A stretch of DNA of 64,000 nucleotides. Source: JACVRW01 sp963821275 (lineage in GTDB: Bacteria; Actinomycetota; Thermoleophilia; Solirubrobacterales; Thermoleophilaceae). This document shows positions 49,519 through 59,626 of this stretch, one piece after another. Positions within the stretch are counted from its first letter, which is position 1. Every line of letters begins with the position of its first letter. The notes below the pieces were generated by a model. The model searched no databases and was not told the origin of the DNA. It was given only the letters and a program-made list of their open reading frames with translations. A program made the position numbers and the translations under genes. Location of the stretch: positions 124,001 to 188,000 of the forward strand of contig CAWGDF010000013.1 in assembly GCA_963821275.1 (NCBI GenBank), written 5' to 3'.

Positions 49519-50844
49519 CACGCGCAGTCCCCCACGAAGGCGAGCGTGCGTCGAACCTTCGCCCGGCCCACGAAGAAAACGCTGCCACCCCTCGGCTCCC
49601 GCAGCGACCGGAAGATGATCCGGTGGTTGGTCACGCTCTCAACCTCGTCGATGGGCACCTTGAGCTCCCAGGCAAGACGGCTGTGGAAGGCCCGGTTGGT
49701 GGTGGCCGTGCCCATTGCGGTCACCGCCGCTGGACCCCCGACGCGGTCCACCGCCCTGGCGAGATCGCGTGCATCCGCATTCGCGCCCCCGCCTCCCGCG
49801 CCTCGGCGCGCAGCTCGTCGATGTGCCCGTCGACGGAGGATGGCCCGAGCACCAGCAGAGCGGCCAGCGCCGGCACCGCGACGGCCGGCGGCGCGCGCAG
49901 CACGCTCGCCAGGCCGACGCCGGCGAGCGACGCAGGCCAGGGCCAACGCGGGCAGCATGTAGCGCGGGTTGCCGGAGAAGCCCAGCTCGGTCATGCCCAC
50001 GTAGAGCCCCACCTCCGTCAGGGCGGCGGCGGCGAGGACCACGACGGTCCGAGCGACGCCGGACCAGCGCGGCCGCCACGGCCGCCAGCGCCAGCAGCTC
50101 CACCACCGGCCCGGCGTACTCATGCGCGCGCTCGAGGGCGCGCAGCCAGGGCTGGTCGGCGAGGGAGAGGCTCCAGACGGGCTCGCTGCGGGCCTGACGA
50201 CCGCCGTCGAGCAGGTGGCCCGAGCCGATCCAGTCGGGCACCACCCAGGCCACCGCGCCGAGCACCAGCAGACCGATGGTGAGCATGCGGAGCCGCGGCT
50301 CGGCGAACCAGAGCCAGGCCGCGTAGAGCCCGAGAAAGGGGACCAGCTCGGGTCGCAACAGGCACGCCAGCACTCCGAGCACCAGCGCGGCACGGCGGGC
50401 GCCGTCAATGTGGCGCTCGACGGCCCACAGCATGAGCGCCACCGCCCACGGGGCCTCGCTGCCGTGGGCGGCGAACTGGAGCCAACCGGGAAGCAGGCAC
50501 AGCCCGGCCGCGGCCAGCGTGCCGCCCACGGCGCCGGCGGGACCGCCGCCCGCCAGCCGGTGGGCGAGCCGGAAGGCCAGCGCCAGGGCCAGGAGCGCCC
50601 CGGCCCGGGCCACCACCATCCAGAGCGCCGGCGGGATGGAGTCGTCCAGCGCCGAGAAGGGCGCGAACGCCACGGTGAACACGATCGGCAAGGGCTTCCA
50701 GGAGGAGCCGCCGCCGGTGTCGAGGTCCCCGTGGGCGATCTCCCGTCCCCAGACGAGCCAGGACATGGGGTCGTAGGCGGGCTGCGAGGGCAACAGCAGC
50801 GAGAGGCCCGCGAGGGCCAGGCAGGCCAGGATCAGCTTCAGCAT
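49519..50844 (-). pseudogene. membrane glycosyltransferase, several frameshifts (paralogue of 40457-41911)
   Basis: Starts normally at ATG 50844 with LILACLALAGLSLLL, YDPMSWLVWGREI and GGGSSWKPLPIVFT, the same pattern as the gene at 41911, and continues through eight or so helices. Similarity then changes frame near 50050 (to VVVLAAAALTEVGLYVGMTELG), near 49926 and near 49762 (to AVDRVGGPAAVTAMGTATT). The 3' end near 49520 is not certain because the last frame change is unclear; the stretch to 49340 has no gene I can support. The segments are well conserved, so a low-quality consensus is more likely than decay. Annotated as broken only because of the sequence as given. Confidence 0.72.
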
Positions 50845-50953
50845 CCCTGCCGAGCGACGCTAGGGTCACCGCGGGCCGCGGTTGTGAAGTGCGGGTAACG
50901 GAGCGGTGAAGGCTCGGTTGCCGCAGGTGCGCCCTCTACGCTACGGAAGCCCC

Positions 50954-52012
50954 ATGAAGCTGATCGTGCAGATCCCCTGCTACGACGAGGAGCAGACGCT
51001 TCCCGACACCCTCGGCGACCTGCCACGTGAGGTTCCCGGCATCGACGTGGTCGAGTGGCTTGTGATCGACGACGGCTCGACCGACCGGACGGTGGAGGTC
51101 GCGCGCGCACACGGCGTCCAGCACATCGTCCGGCTCACCAACAACAAGGGCCTGGCGGCCGCTTTCCAGGCCGGCCTCGACGCCTGCCTGAAGCTGGGCG
51201 CCGACATCATCGTCAACACCGACGCCGACAACCAGTACTTCGGCGGGGACATCCCGAAGCTCGTCGCTCCGATCGTGGCCGGCGAGGCCGACATGGTGAT
51301 CGGCGACCGCGAGACGGACCAGATCGAGCACTTCTCGCCGCTCAAGAAGCGCCTGCAGCGGCTGGGCAGCGCGGTGGTCCGGCGCGCATCGAACACCACG
51401 GTGCCCGACACCACCTCGGGCTTCCGGGCCTACAACCGCGAGGCGGCGCTGCAGCTTCAGGTGGTGTCGAAGTTCACCTACACGCTCGAGACGATCATCC
51501 AGGCGGGCAAGCAGACCGTGGCGGTGGACCACGTCCCGATCCGGACCAACGAGAAGGCGCGCGAGTCGCGCCTCTTCCCCTCGATGTGGGCCTACGTGCG
51601 CCGGAACACTGCGTCGATCTTCCGCGTGTACGCCCTCTACGAGCCGCTGCGTGTGTTCCTCGCGGCGGCGATCCTCACCGCGCTCGTGGCGCCTTCATCT
51701 GGATCCGCTTCCTCTACTTCTTCGTGACCGGTGACAGCGAGGGACACGTCCAGTCGCTGATCCTGGGCTCGACGCTGTTCATCGTGGCCGTCCAGTTCGC
51801 GGCCCTTGGTGTGCTCGGGCGACATCCTGGCCGGCAGCCGGGTGCTCCAGCAGCGCATCCTGGAGCGCGTTCGCCGGGTGGAGCTGCAGGTGGGCGTGGA
51901 GCCGTCGCATTACGAGCCCGGCGCGACGGAGACCGGTCAGGCTCCAACCACCGGCGCCGGCGCGGGCGGCGCCACCGGCAAGACCGAGGAGCGCGAGGCG
52001 CTGCGACTGTGA
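50954..52012 (+). CDS. GT2 glycosyltransferase (dolichyl-phosphate mannose synthase-like), two frameshifts
   Basis: Cytoplasmic-side GT-A fold enzyme, starting MKLIVQIPCYDEEQTLPDTL with the nucleotide-binding VIDDGSTDRTVEVAR and VNTDADNQYFGGDIPKLV (the DAD-type metal motif). It probably makes a polyprenyl-phosphate sugar that feeds the GT-C enzymes nearby. The hydrophobic C-terminus (ILTALVGAFIWIRFLYFFV) is reached only after a missing G near 51693 and an extra G near 51815. Since these cancel, the frame ends correctly at 52012 (about 352 residues). It diverges from the glycosyltransferase at 50844 across 109 bases and is coupled to the next methyltransferase by overlap. Confidence 0.85.
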
Positions 52013-52632
52013 GCGCCCCTGCGGCCACGGACGTTCCCACCGGCAACACCTTCGACAAGTACGGCTCCTCGAACCCGGTGGTCAGGCGACTGATGGCCGG
52101 GTTCCACGCGACGCTCGACGAGCTCTGGGCGCGCGCGGCGCCCAGGTCGCTGCTCGACGTGGGCTGCGGAGAGGGCGTGCTCACGCTCGAGTGGGCGCGG
52201 CGGCTGGGCGACGGCCGTGTCGTCGGCATCGACCTCGAGGACCCGAAGCTGCGCGGCGAGTGGGCGGCACGCACCCGCCCCAACCTCGAGTTCCGGGCCG
52301 AGGAGGCCACGCGCGCTTTCGTTCGAGGACGACGAGTTCGACCTCGCCGCGGCGATCGAGGTGCTCGAGCACGTGCCCGAGCCGGAGGCGACGCTGGCGG
52401 AAATGGCCCGGGTGGCGCAGCCGGCTGGCTGCTCGTGTCGGTCCCTCGCGAGCCGCTGTGGCGGGCGCTCAACATGGCCCGCGGCGCGTACGTGCGCGAC
52501 CTCGGCAACACCCCGGGACACGTGAACCACTGGTCGAAGCGGGCGTTCGAGTCGCTGCTCTCGCGCTACGGGACGGTCGAGGAGGCGCGCTCGCCCTTCC
52601 CCTGGACGATGCTGCTCGTCCGCGTCGGCTGA
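52009..52632 (+). CDS. class I SAM methyltransferase, two frameshifts
   Basis: About 207 residues from a GTG that overlaps the previous stop (GTGA). SAM motif LLDVGCGEGVLTLEWARRLG, acidic ribose loop GIDLEDPKL and the FEDDEFDLAAAIEVLEHVPEP motif are clear, then LLVSVPREPLWRALNMARG. The middle segment is in another frame, entered near 52316 and left near 52430; one extra and one missing base would restore it. It resembles the ubiquinone/small-molecule type of methyltransferase in sugar clusters and may modify a sugar or lipid carrier. Confidence 0.8.
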   Translation: MSAPAATDVPTGNTFDKYGSSNPVVRRLMAGFHATLDELWARAAPRSLLDVGCGEGVLTLEWARRLGDGRVVGIDLEDPKLRGEWAARTRPNLEFRAEEATRAFVRGRRVRPRRGDRGARARARAGGDAGGNGPGGAAGWLLVSVPREPLWRALNMARGAYVRDLGNTPGHVNHWSKRAFESLLSRYGTVEEARSPFPWTMLLVRVG

Positions 52633-52641
52633 GCGCCGGCC

Positions 52642-53970
52642 GTGGCCGAGGCTGGCCACCCAGAGCTACGGGCGCGGCGCGGCGATCCTGTCGGTGGGGA
52701 TCGGCGCCACCGGGCTGATCACCTTCGCCTACTTCTCGCTGGCCAGCCACGCACTGCCGGAGGCCGAGTACGGGCGCATCACGTTGCTGTGGTCGGCGGT
52801 CTTCATCACCGTGTCCGTGCTCTACCGGCCGGTGGAGCAACTGCTGTCGAGAACGATCGCCGACCGCGATGCCCGCGGCGTGAGCGGCAGCGAGCACCTG
52901 CGCGTGGCCGCCACCATCCAGCTGGCCCTCGGAGTGCTCTTCGCGCGGCCGCGCTGGCGCTCCGCGGGCCACTTGAGGACGGCCTGTTCGGAGGCTCCGA
53001 GACGCTCTACTGGATCCTCATCGTCACGGTCCTCGCGTACGCGGCGAGCTACTTCGCCCGCGGCTTCCTGGCCGGGCACCACCGCTTCGGCCTCTACGGC
53101 GGGCTGGTGCTGATGGAGGCCAGTTCGCGCTGTCTGTTCGCGCTCGCCGTGGCGGTGGGCATCGCCGAGGGCCAGACGGCCGTGGCCCTCGGCATGGCCG
53201 CGGCGCCGATCGTGTCGCTGGCGGTCGTGCCGCTGGCGCTGGCGCGGCGCATCCGCCCGTCGGCCGCGCCCGGCGCCCAGGCCGAGCCCGACCCAGGCCT
53301 CCTGGACGCCGCCGCCCGCGACGAGCCCGCCGCGCGGGAGCCGGAGTTCACGCTCTCCCAGGGATCGGGCTTTGCCGCGGCCGTGCTGCTGATCATGCTG
53401 TGCGAGCAGACCTTTCTCAACGCCGGGCCGCTCTTGATCGAGGCCACGCGGGGCGAGCGGCGGCGCGGCGCTGGCCGGCTTCGCCTTCAACGTGCTGCTG
53501 ATCGCCCGGGCGCCGCTCCAGCTGTTCCAGGCGGTGCAGACCTCGATCCTCCCCCACCTCACGCGCCTGCGGGCGGGCGGCGAGACCGACCCGTTCCGCC
53601 GCAGCGTGAACCTCACGCTCGATCGCGATCGCGGGTTCGCGGGTCGCGTCGCGCTGGCGATGCTCGCGGTGGGCCCGTTTGCTCATGGACCTGGTCTTCG
53701 GCGGCGAGTTCGACTACGAGCCGGCTCGGGCTGGTGCTGATCGCGCTCGGGCATGGGCCTCTACCTGCCGCCGCGACCCTGAACCAGGCGCTGCTGGCGC
53801 GCGGCCCGCGCCGCCGCGGCCGCCGGCTGCTGGGCGGTGCCGCCGCCGGCGTTCGTGCTGTTCCTGCTCGCGGCCGGCTTCGACGACGCGTGCTCGAGGT
53901 GGAGGTGGCTTTCCTCGGCGCCGCCGCCTGCCTGTGCGGCTTGCTCTACGCGCTCTACCGGCGCGCCTGA
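52642..53970 (+). pseudogene. polysaccharide (MATE/Wzx-like) flippase, many frameshifts
   Basis: About 440 residues reconstructable over several frames: RLATQSYGRGAAILSVGIG, FITVSVLYRPVEQLLSRTIA, LIVTVLAYAASYFARGFLAG, a long linker, FNVLLIARAPLQLFQAVQTS and ALLARG, ending in FLGAAACLCGLLYALYRRA. The pattern of 12 or so helices with the RPVEQ and APLQLFQAV motifs is that of flippases moving lipid-linked oligosaccharides. Frame changes are seen near 52645, 52950, 53460, 53680, 53735 and several more to 53890. It follows the methyltransferase by nine bases. It may be functional in the cell; the sequence is broken as given. Confidence 0.72.
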
Positions 53971-53984
53971 GACTCCCGGCGGCC

Positions 53985-54690
53985 GTGACCGAGCGCTACG
54001 ATCCCCGCCGCCTTCAACGGCCCGCCGGACTCCGGCAACGGCGGCTACACCTGCGGGCTGGTGGCGGCGCTCGTCGGCGCGGAGGTGGCACGGTGTCGCT
54101 GCGGGCCCCGCCGCCGCTCGAGCGGCCGCTCGACGATCGATGCGCCGCGAGGAGGCGCGTGGAGCTCGCGATGGCGACACGTCGTGGCCGAGGGCGAGCC
54201 CGCCGAGCTGCTGATCGAGGTGCCCGAGGCGGTCTCCCCGGCCGACGCCGGCGCGGCCTCGAAGGCCGGCTCGAGCGCTGGGCGCGGCGCACCCGTTCCC
54301 CACCTGCTTGGTGTGCGGCCCGCAGCGCGCCAGGGTGACGGCTTGCGATGTTCCCCGGCCGCTGCGCCGACGAGCCTGTTCGCCGCCGACTGGCCCCCCG
54401 GACGCGTCGATCGACGACGACGAGGGTCACGTGCGGCCGGAGTCGTCTGGGCCGCGCTCGACTGCCCCACGAGCGCGCCGGTGGCGAACTTCGGCGAGGG
54501 CCCGCCGTGGTGCTGGCCCGGCTGACCGCGCGGCTCGGCTGCCCGTGCGCGTGGGCGAGCAGCACGCCCTCCTGTCCTGGCCGCTCGGCGAGGACGGCCG
54601 CAAGCGCCGCGCGGCCGCGGCGCTGTACGACTCCGAGGGCCTGCCGGTCTGCGCGCTCGCGCGCCCTCTGGATCGAGCTGCGACGAGTAG
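53985..54690 (+). pseudogene. thioesterase-like hotdog protein, many frameshifts
   Basis: Segments spread over three frames spell the known actinobacterial thioesterase-like protein: FNGPPDSGNGGYTCGLVAAL, RAPPPLERPLDDR, LLIEVPEAVSPADAG, HVRPE, VVWAALDCPTSAPVANFGEG, GCPVRVGEQHALLSW and GLPVCALARALWIELR. The fold is a double hotdog of about 230 residues that would hydrolyse an acyl thioester, but no substrate is known. At least seven single-base shifts are needed to read it through. The exact end is uncertain; the stop TAG at 54688 is the natural choice. It lies just before the molybdopterin gene and after the flippase. Confidence 0.6.
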
Positions 54691-54709
54691 GCCTCGGTAA
54701 GCCGAGCGC

Positions 54710-56971
54710 GTGTCACCGCAGCCCACCACTACCGCACCTGCCCGTTCTGCGAGGCCACCTGCGGGCTCGAGATCGACGATCGACGGCCGGGACGTCGTCG
54801 AGGTCCGCGGCGACGCCGAGGATGTCTCTCAGCCGCGGCTTCATCTGCCCCAAGGCCTACGGCGTCAAGCAGCTGCACGAGGATCCCGACCGGCTGCGCA
54901 CGCCGCTGGTGCGCCGCGACGGCGAGCTGGTCGAGGCGACCTGGGACGAGGCGTTCGCGGAGATCGACCGCCGCCTCCCGCCGCTCCTCGCCGAGCACGG
55001 CCGCGACGCGGTGGCGGTCTACCTGGGCAACCCCAACGCCCACAACCTCTCCGCGCTGCTCTACGGCCCGGCGTGCTGCAGCGCGCTCGGCACGCAGAAC
55101 ATCTACTCGCGCCAGCACCGTCGACCAGATGCCCAAGCAGGTCGCCGCCGGGCTGATGTTCGGCACGATGCCTCAGCGTCCCGGTGCCCGACCTCGACCG
55201 CACCGACCACCTGCTCATGCTCGGCGCCAACCCGCTGGTCTCCAACGGCAGCCTGATGACCGCGCCCGACATGCGCGGCCGGCTGCGCGCGCATCCGCGA
55301 GCGCGGCGGCAAGGTCGTCGTGGTCGACCCGCGCCGCACGCGCACCGCCGAGGAGGCCGACGAGCACCACTTCATCCGCCCCGGCACCGACGCGCCCTGC
55401 TGCTCGCGGCATGGCGCACACGCTCTTCGAGGAGGGGCTCGACCGACCCGGGCCGGCTGGCCGAGCACGTGCGACGGGCTCGACGAGGTGCGAGGCGCTG
55501 GTCGCGCGAGCTTCACCCCGAGGCGGTGGCCGCGCGCCTGCGGCATCGCCGCCGAGCGAGATCCGGCGCATGGCGCGCGAGCTGGCGGCCGCCGAGCGGG
55601 CCGCGGTCTACGGGCGCATCGGCACCTGCACCCAGGAGTTCGGCACGCTCGCCAGCTGGCTGGTCGACGTCCTCAACGTGCTCACCGGCAACCTCGACCG
55701 CGAGGGCGGCGCGATGTTCACCCGCGCGGCCGCCGGGCAGCGGAACTCGTCCGGCGAGCCGGGCGGAAGCGGACGAGGGCGTGCGGCTCGGCCGCTGGCA
55801 CAGCCGCGTGCGCGGCCTGCCGGAGGCCTTCGGCGAGCTGCCGGTGGCCGCCCTGGCCGAGGAGATCGACACGCCGGGCGAGGGCCAGGTGCGGGCGCTG
55901 GTCACCGCTGGCCGGCAACCCGCTGGTCTCCACGCCGAACAGCGGCCGCCTCGAGCCGGGCGGTCGAGGGGCTCGACTTCATGGTCGCGCTCGACATCTA
56001 CGTCAACGAGACGACCCGTCACGCCGACGTGATCCTGCCCGGCGCCCGAGCCGCTCGAGAAGTCGCACTACGACCTGGCGCTCTACCAGCTCGCCGTCCG
56101 CAACGTGGCCAACTACTCGCCGCCGGTGCTGGAGCGCCGACGGGCCGCCGACGAGTGGGAGGTGCTGCTGCGCCTGGCCGGCGATCGTGGCCGGCCAGGG
56201 GCCCGACGCCGACGTCGAGGCGCTCGACGATGGTCGTCGAGACGCTGGTGCGCCGCGAGGTGGGCACGACGGCTCCGCGCTCGCGGGCCGCGAGCCGGAC
56301 GAGCTGCTCGACGGCGCTGCGAGCCGCGCCGCGGACCCGAGCGCGTGCTCGACTTCCTGCTGCGCGCCGGCCCCTACGGCGACGGCTTCGGCGACGAAGC
56401 CCGAGGGCCTGACGCTCGACGCTGCTCGAGCGACGGCCCCACGGCGTCGACCTCGGCCCGCTCGAGCCGCGGCTGCCCGACGTGCTGCGCACGCCCGTCC
56501 GGCCGGATCGAGCTGGCGCCCGAGCCGATCGTCGCCGACCTCGAGCGGCTGCGCGGCCGCCGCTCGGCCGCGCAGCGCAACGGCGGCATGGTGCTGATCG
56601 GCCGCCGCCAGCTGCGCTCGAACAACTCCTGGATGCACAACCTCCCCGCGCTGGTGAAGGGCAAGGACCGCTGCACCTTGCAGGTGCACCCCGACGACGC
56701 CGCCCGGCTCGGCCTCGAGGACGGCGGCCGCGCCCGGGTGCGCTCCGCCGCCGGCCCGCTCGAGGCGCCGGTGGAGGTGACCGACGCGATCATGCCCGGC
56801 GTGGTCTCGATCCCCCACGGCTGGGGCCACGACGGCGCCCGGCGCGCGCCTCGGCGTGGCCGCCGCGCACGCCGGCGTGAACAGCAACCTGCTCGCCGAC
56901 GAGACGCGGGTGGACCCGCTGTCGGGCAACGCGGTGCTGAACGGCATCCCGGTGGAGGTCGCCCCGCATAG
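54710..56971 (+). pseudogene. molybdopterin-dependent oxidoreductase (FDH/nitrate reductase family), many frameshifts
   Basis: About 740 residues readable across frames. The N-terminus AAHHYRTCPFCEATCGLEI and GFICPKAYGVKQ give four cysteines for a 4Fe-4S cluster; then LYGPACCSALGTQNIY, LDRTDHLLMLGANPLVSNGS, TAEEADEHHFIRPGTDA, the ASWLVDVLNVLTGNLDREGG stretch and a C-terminal dinucleotide-binding domain with NSWMHNLPALVKGK. Where formate dehydrogenases have Cys or Sec as Mo ligand this family reads YSASTVDQ, so it is probably not a formate dehydrogenase. Around 20 single-base insertions, mostly an extra C or G, break it. No accessory electron-transfer subunit or fdhD is nearby. Confidence 0.7.
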
Positions 56972-56988
56972 AGCGAGCCGGCTGGCCG

Positions 56989-57219
56989 CTAGATCGCCCG
57001 CAGCATCGAGTTCCCGCAGTTGTTGCAGGTCACGTTCGCGGTGTCGGACATGCGGGCGATCGTCGAGTGCGAGCCGCAGTGGGGGCAGTCGGAGCGCAGC
57101 TCGAAGCGGTGCAGGCAGTTCACGCAGCGGTAACGGCCCGGAAGGTTTGTCCCCCGCAGCCAGGGCTCGCCGCAATGCGGGCAGTCCGGACCGTGCTTTG
57201 CGTGCTCGGGAGCCTCCAC
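56989..57219 (-). CDS. YfgJ-like double zinc-ribbon protein
   Basis: About 76 residues from GTG 57219, with three CxxC-type pairs: CPHCGEPW, CVNCLHRFELRSDCPHCGSH and TCNNCGNS. The layout resembles YfgJ/DUF1407 zinc-ribbon proteins, for which no function is established. It lies ten bases downstream of fmt. An earlier start at 57261 would overlap fmt by 32 bases and is less likely. Confidence 0.78.
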   Translation of the reverse strand: MEAPEHAKHGPDCPHCGEPWLRGTNLPGRYRCVNCLHRFELRSDCPHCGSHSTIARMSDTANVTCNNCGNSMLRAI

Positions 57220-57229
57220 GAGGGCGATC

Positions 57230-58133
57230 CTAGCCGCCCGCCAACACGCTGCCGTGGCCACGTAGCCATGCGGCCGCGTCCATAGGGCGTCCTCCCTGGG
57301 GCCGCACCTCCAGCAATTCGAGCGCGCCGGAGGTCGCTCCGAACCGGAGCGTGCCGTCCAATTCGGCGAGCTCGCCGGGCCCCGGCTCGTCGCTCGGGAC
57401 GAGCGCCGCGCGCAGCACCCCGAGCCGGTCGCCGCTGGGCAGCTCGACGTAGGTGCCGATGTGCGGGCTGAGCGCCCGGACCCGCCGTTCGAGCTCGGCC
57501 GCCGGGCGCGCCGGGTCCAGCCGGCGCTCCTCGGGGGTGACCTTCTCTGCGTAGGTGAAACCTTCCTCGGGCTGCTCGCGAAATGCCGGTCGGGTGTCGA
57601 GCGCCTCGACCAGCAGCTCTCCGCCCAGCGCCTGCAGCCGCTCGGCCAGCGAGCCGTAGGTGTCGTCGGGATGCACGGGCTCGGAGCGCTGGAGGCACAC
57701 CGGCCCGGCGTCGAACTCGGCCGTGGGCCGCATGATGCTCACACCGGTGGTCTCGTCGCCGGCCTCGATGGCCCGCTCGATCGGGGCCGCCCCCCGCCAG
57801 CGGGGAAGCAGCGACGGATGCACGTTGAGGAGCTCGTGCTCGGAGAGCAGCGGCTCTTTGAGCAGGGCGCCGAAGGCGCAGATCGTCACCGCCTCGGGCT
57901 CGGCGGCAGCGATCCGCTCGCGGGCCGCGTCGTCGTTCACGTCCGCGGGCTGGAACACCTCGATGCCCAGCGCCTGCCCGCGTCTCCGCCACCGGGGGAG
58001 GCGCGAGCCGGCGTCCCCGCCCCCGCGGCCGGTCGGGCCGGGTGACCACCAGCAGCGGCCGGTGTGGCGTCGCCGCCAGGAGCTCGAGCACTTCGGCGGC
58101 GAACGCGGAGGTGCCGAGGAAGACGGTGCGCAC
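57230..58133 (-). CDS. fmt: methionyl-tRNA formyltransferase, one frameshift
   Basis: Formylates initiator Met-tRNA. The N-terminus (GTG 58133) reads MRTVFLGTSAFAAEVLELL with PDRPRGRGRRLAPPPVAE; the rest, in another frame, includes ADVNDDAARERIA, ICAFGALLKEPLLSEHELLN, VHPSLLPRWRGAAPIERAI (the SLLP motif) and the C-terminal OB domain. The frames join near 57970, where one extra base separates AETRA from ALGIEVFQPADV. Repaired length is about 300 residues, normal for Fmt. No def (peptide deformylase) is adjacent, unlike many genomes. Confidence 0.88.
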
Positions 58134-58142
58134 CGGCGCAGC

Positions 58143-58952
58143 TTAGGCGAGCGGCGCCCGCGCGTCGGGCCGGTACTCCACGCCCCGCTCCGCCATGCGC
58201 TCGCTCACGGCGCGCTTGATGTCGGGGATCTCCGGCAACTCGTCCCGGGCCGCGTTCACGGCTTCCTGGGCCTCGGTCGTTCGCTGTTCGCGCACGGCGA
58301 GCAGCACGTCGGGGCGGGCGTTGGCCAGCGCCGAGATGGCCCCCGCGCCCGGACCCTCGAGGGCGGGGAGCAGCAGCCGCTCCGAGCCCGAGAACAGCCT
58401 GAAGCCGTCGTGGCGGCCCGCCACCTCCAGGTACTCCCGCTGGCGCTCGGGCGACATGGTCGAGTCCTTCAGCCCGGCCAGGCCCTCGCCGGCCAGGCGG
58501 TCGAGCAGTTCCGCCGAAAGCTCGTTGCCGGTCCGGTCGGGGAAGGTGTAGGCCATCACCGGCAGGCCGTCGCCCGCCCCGAGCAGCGCCTCGTAGTGGC
58601 GCAGCAGCGGTTCGTCGCCGAGGCCGTAGTACCAGGGCAGGACGGCCATCAGCGCGTCGGCGCCCGCTCCGGTGGCGGCCGCCGCGGTGCGGAGCGTGGC
58701 GGCGGTGCTGGCCCGGCCCACCTGCCCGATCACCTCGATCCTCCCGTCCACCGCCCGCACCGCAGCCGCGATCACGGCCTCCACCTCGGGCTCTTCGAGG
58801 AGCGGTCCCTCGCCGGTGGTGCCGGCGACCAGCAGGCCGTCCACCCCGTCGTCGATGAGCAACTCGATGTGCGCCCGCAGGGCGGCCTCGTCCAGCTCGC
58901 CCCCTTCGGTGTAGGGGGTGGCCAGGGCCACGTGCACGTTGAAGTCGTTCAT
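58143..58952 (-). CDS. dihydrodipicolinate synthase (DapA) family aldolase
   Basis: 269-residue class I aldolase barrel. It has the AGTTGEGPLL loop, AYTFPDRTG (the tyrosine region, usually YNxP) and the Schiff-base lysine in GLAGLKDST. The first residues MNDFNVHVALATPYTEGGEL match the family. Such proteins include DapA, N-acetylneuraminate lyase and sugar-acid aldolases; without other lysine genes nearby the specific reaction is open. The YTFP form instead of YNxP suggests a non-standard substrate. It lies between lutC and fmt on the same strand. Confidence 0.85.
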   Translation of the reverse strand: MNDFNVHVALATPYTEGGELDEAALRAHIELLIDDGVDGLLVAGTTGEGPLLEEPEVEAVIAAAVRAVDGRIEVIGQVGRASTAATLRTAAAATGAGADALMAVLPWYYGLGDEPLLRHYEALLGAGDGLPVMAYTFPDRTGNELSAELLDRLAGEGLAGLKDSTMSPERQREYLEVAGRHDGFRLFSGSERLLLPALEGPGAGAISALANARPDVLLAVREQRTTEAQEAVNAARDELPEIPDIKRAVSERMAERGVEYRPDARAPLA

Positions 58953-58997
58953 GCCGGGTTCTTACCCTCGAACCGGGTGGGGGCGAAAACGTTGTGC

Positions 58998-59626
58998 TTA
59001 GGATCACCACATGCAGCGTCCGCGGCCCGTGGACCCCCTCCACCCGTTTCAGCTCGATGTCCGAGGTGGCCGAGGGCCCGGAGACGAAGGTCAGCGGGCG
59101 TCCTTCGCGCACCGCCGGCTCCAGCCGCTCGACCGCCTCGGGCACAAGTCCGACCACCGCCTCTTCCTCGACCACGCACAGGTGGTAGTCCGGGACCAGC
59201 GTGAGCGCCCGGCGTCCGGACAGCGGGCCGCCGTCGAGCACGATCGTGCCCGTCTCCGCGATCCCGAGCGCGCAGCCGGTGAGCGCGCCGTCGAGCCGGT
59301 CGAGCTCGTCGGCCGCGAGGCCCGTGTCGGGCACCAGCTCGATCCCGTCGGGCCGCCATTCCTCGGGCAGGGCCTCCGGGACGCCCAGCCGCCGCGCGCC
59401 GGCCTCGCCGCAGAACGCGGCCAGCATCTCCGCCAGCTCCTTGCGCCCGGCCCGGCGCACGCTGGCCCGGTACTCGCCCACGCGCTCGGCGAAGCGGTCG
59501 ACCAGCACCTCCTGCGGCTCGCCGGTGGACCGGCGGTAGCCCCGGTGTATCGGCCGCGACGGAGCCGTCGGACCCCGCCAGAGCGCTGCGCACGCGGCCC
59601 AGGACGATGTCGCGCGCCGCGCTCAC
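58998..59626 (-). CDS. lutC: lactate utilization protein LutC (LUD domain), frameshifted
   Basis: About 208 residues after correction. Starts with GTG 59626 (VSAARDIVLGRVRSAL), overlapping lutB, and changes frame near 59547 from VAADT to RGYRRSTGEPQEVLVDRF; an extra C explains it. The main body has LGIAETGTIVLDGG and LTLVPDYHLCVVEEEAVVGLVPEA, then VEGVHGPRTLHVVIL. The expected end is a few residues later, and the uncorrected frame runs on into the DapA gene, so a second one-base change near 58995 is likely; a TAA lies at 58998-59000. Works with LutA and LutB in oxidation of L-lactate to pyruvate. Confidence 0.8.

Noticed and set aside
52000..57000. A periodic insertion artefact from line wrapping
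   Set aside because: Distances between indels (about 48, 286, 60, 119, 100, 20, 26, 32 bases in the molybdopterin gene) are not a constant multiple.
57937..59508. LutC-containing frame running on into the DapA gene as a 523-residue protein
   Set aside because: Homology ends at VVIL near 59000; what follows is antisense-like filler over the intact DapA gene. A one-base error at the LutC end explains it.
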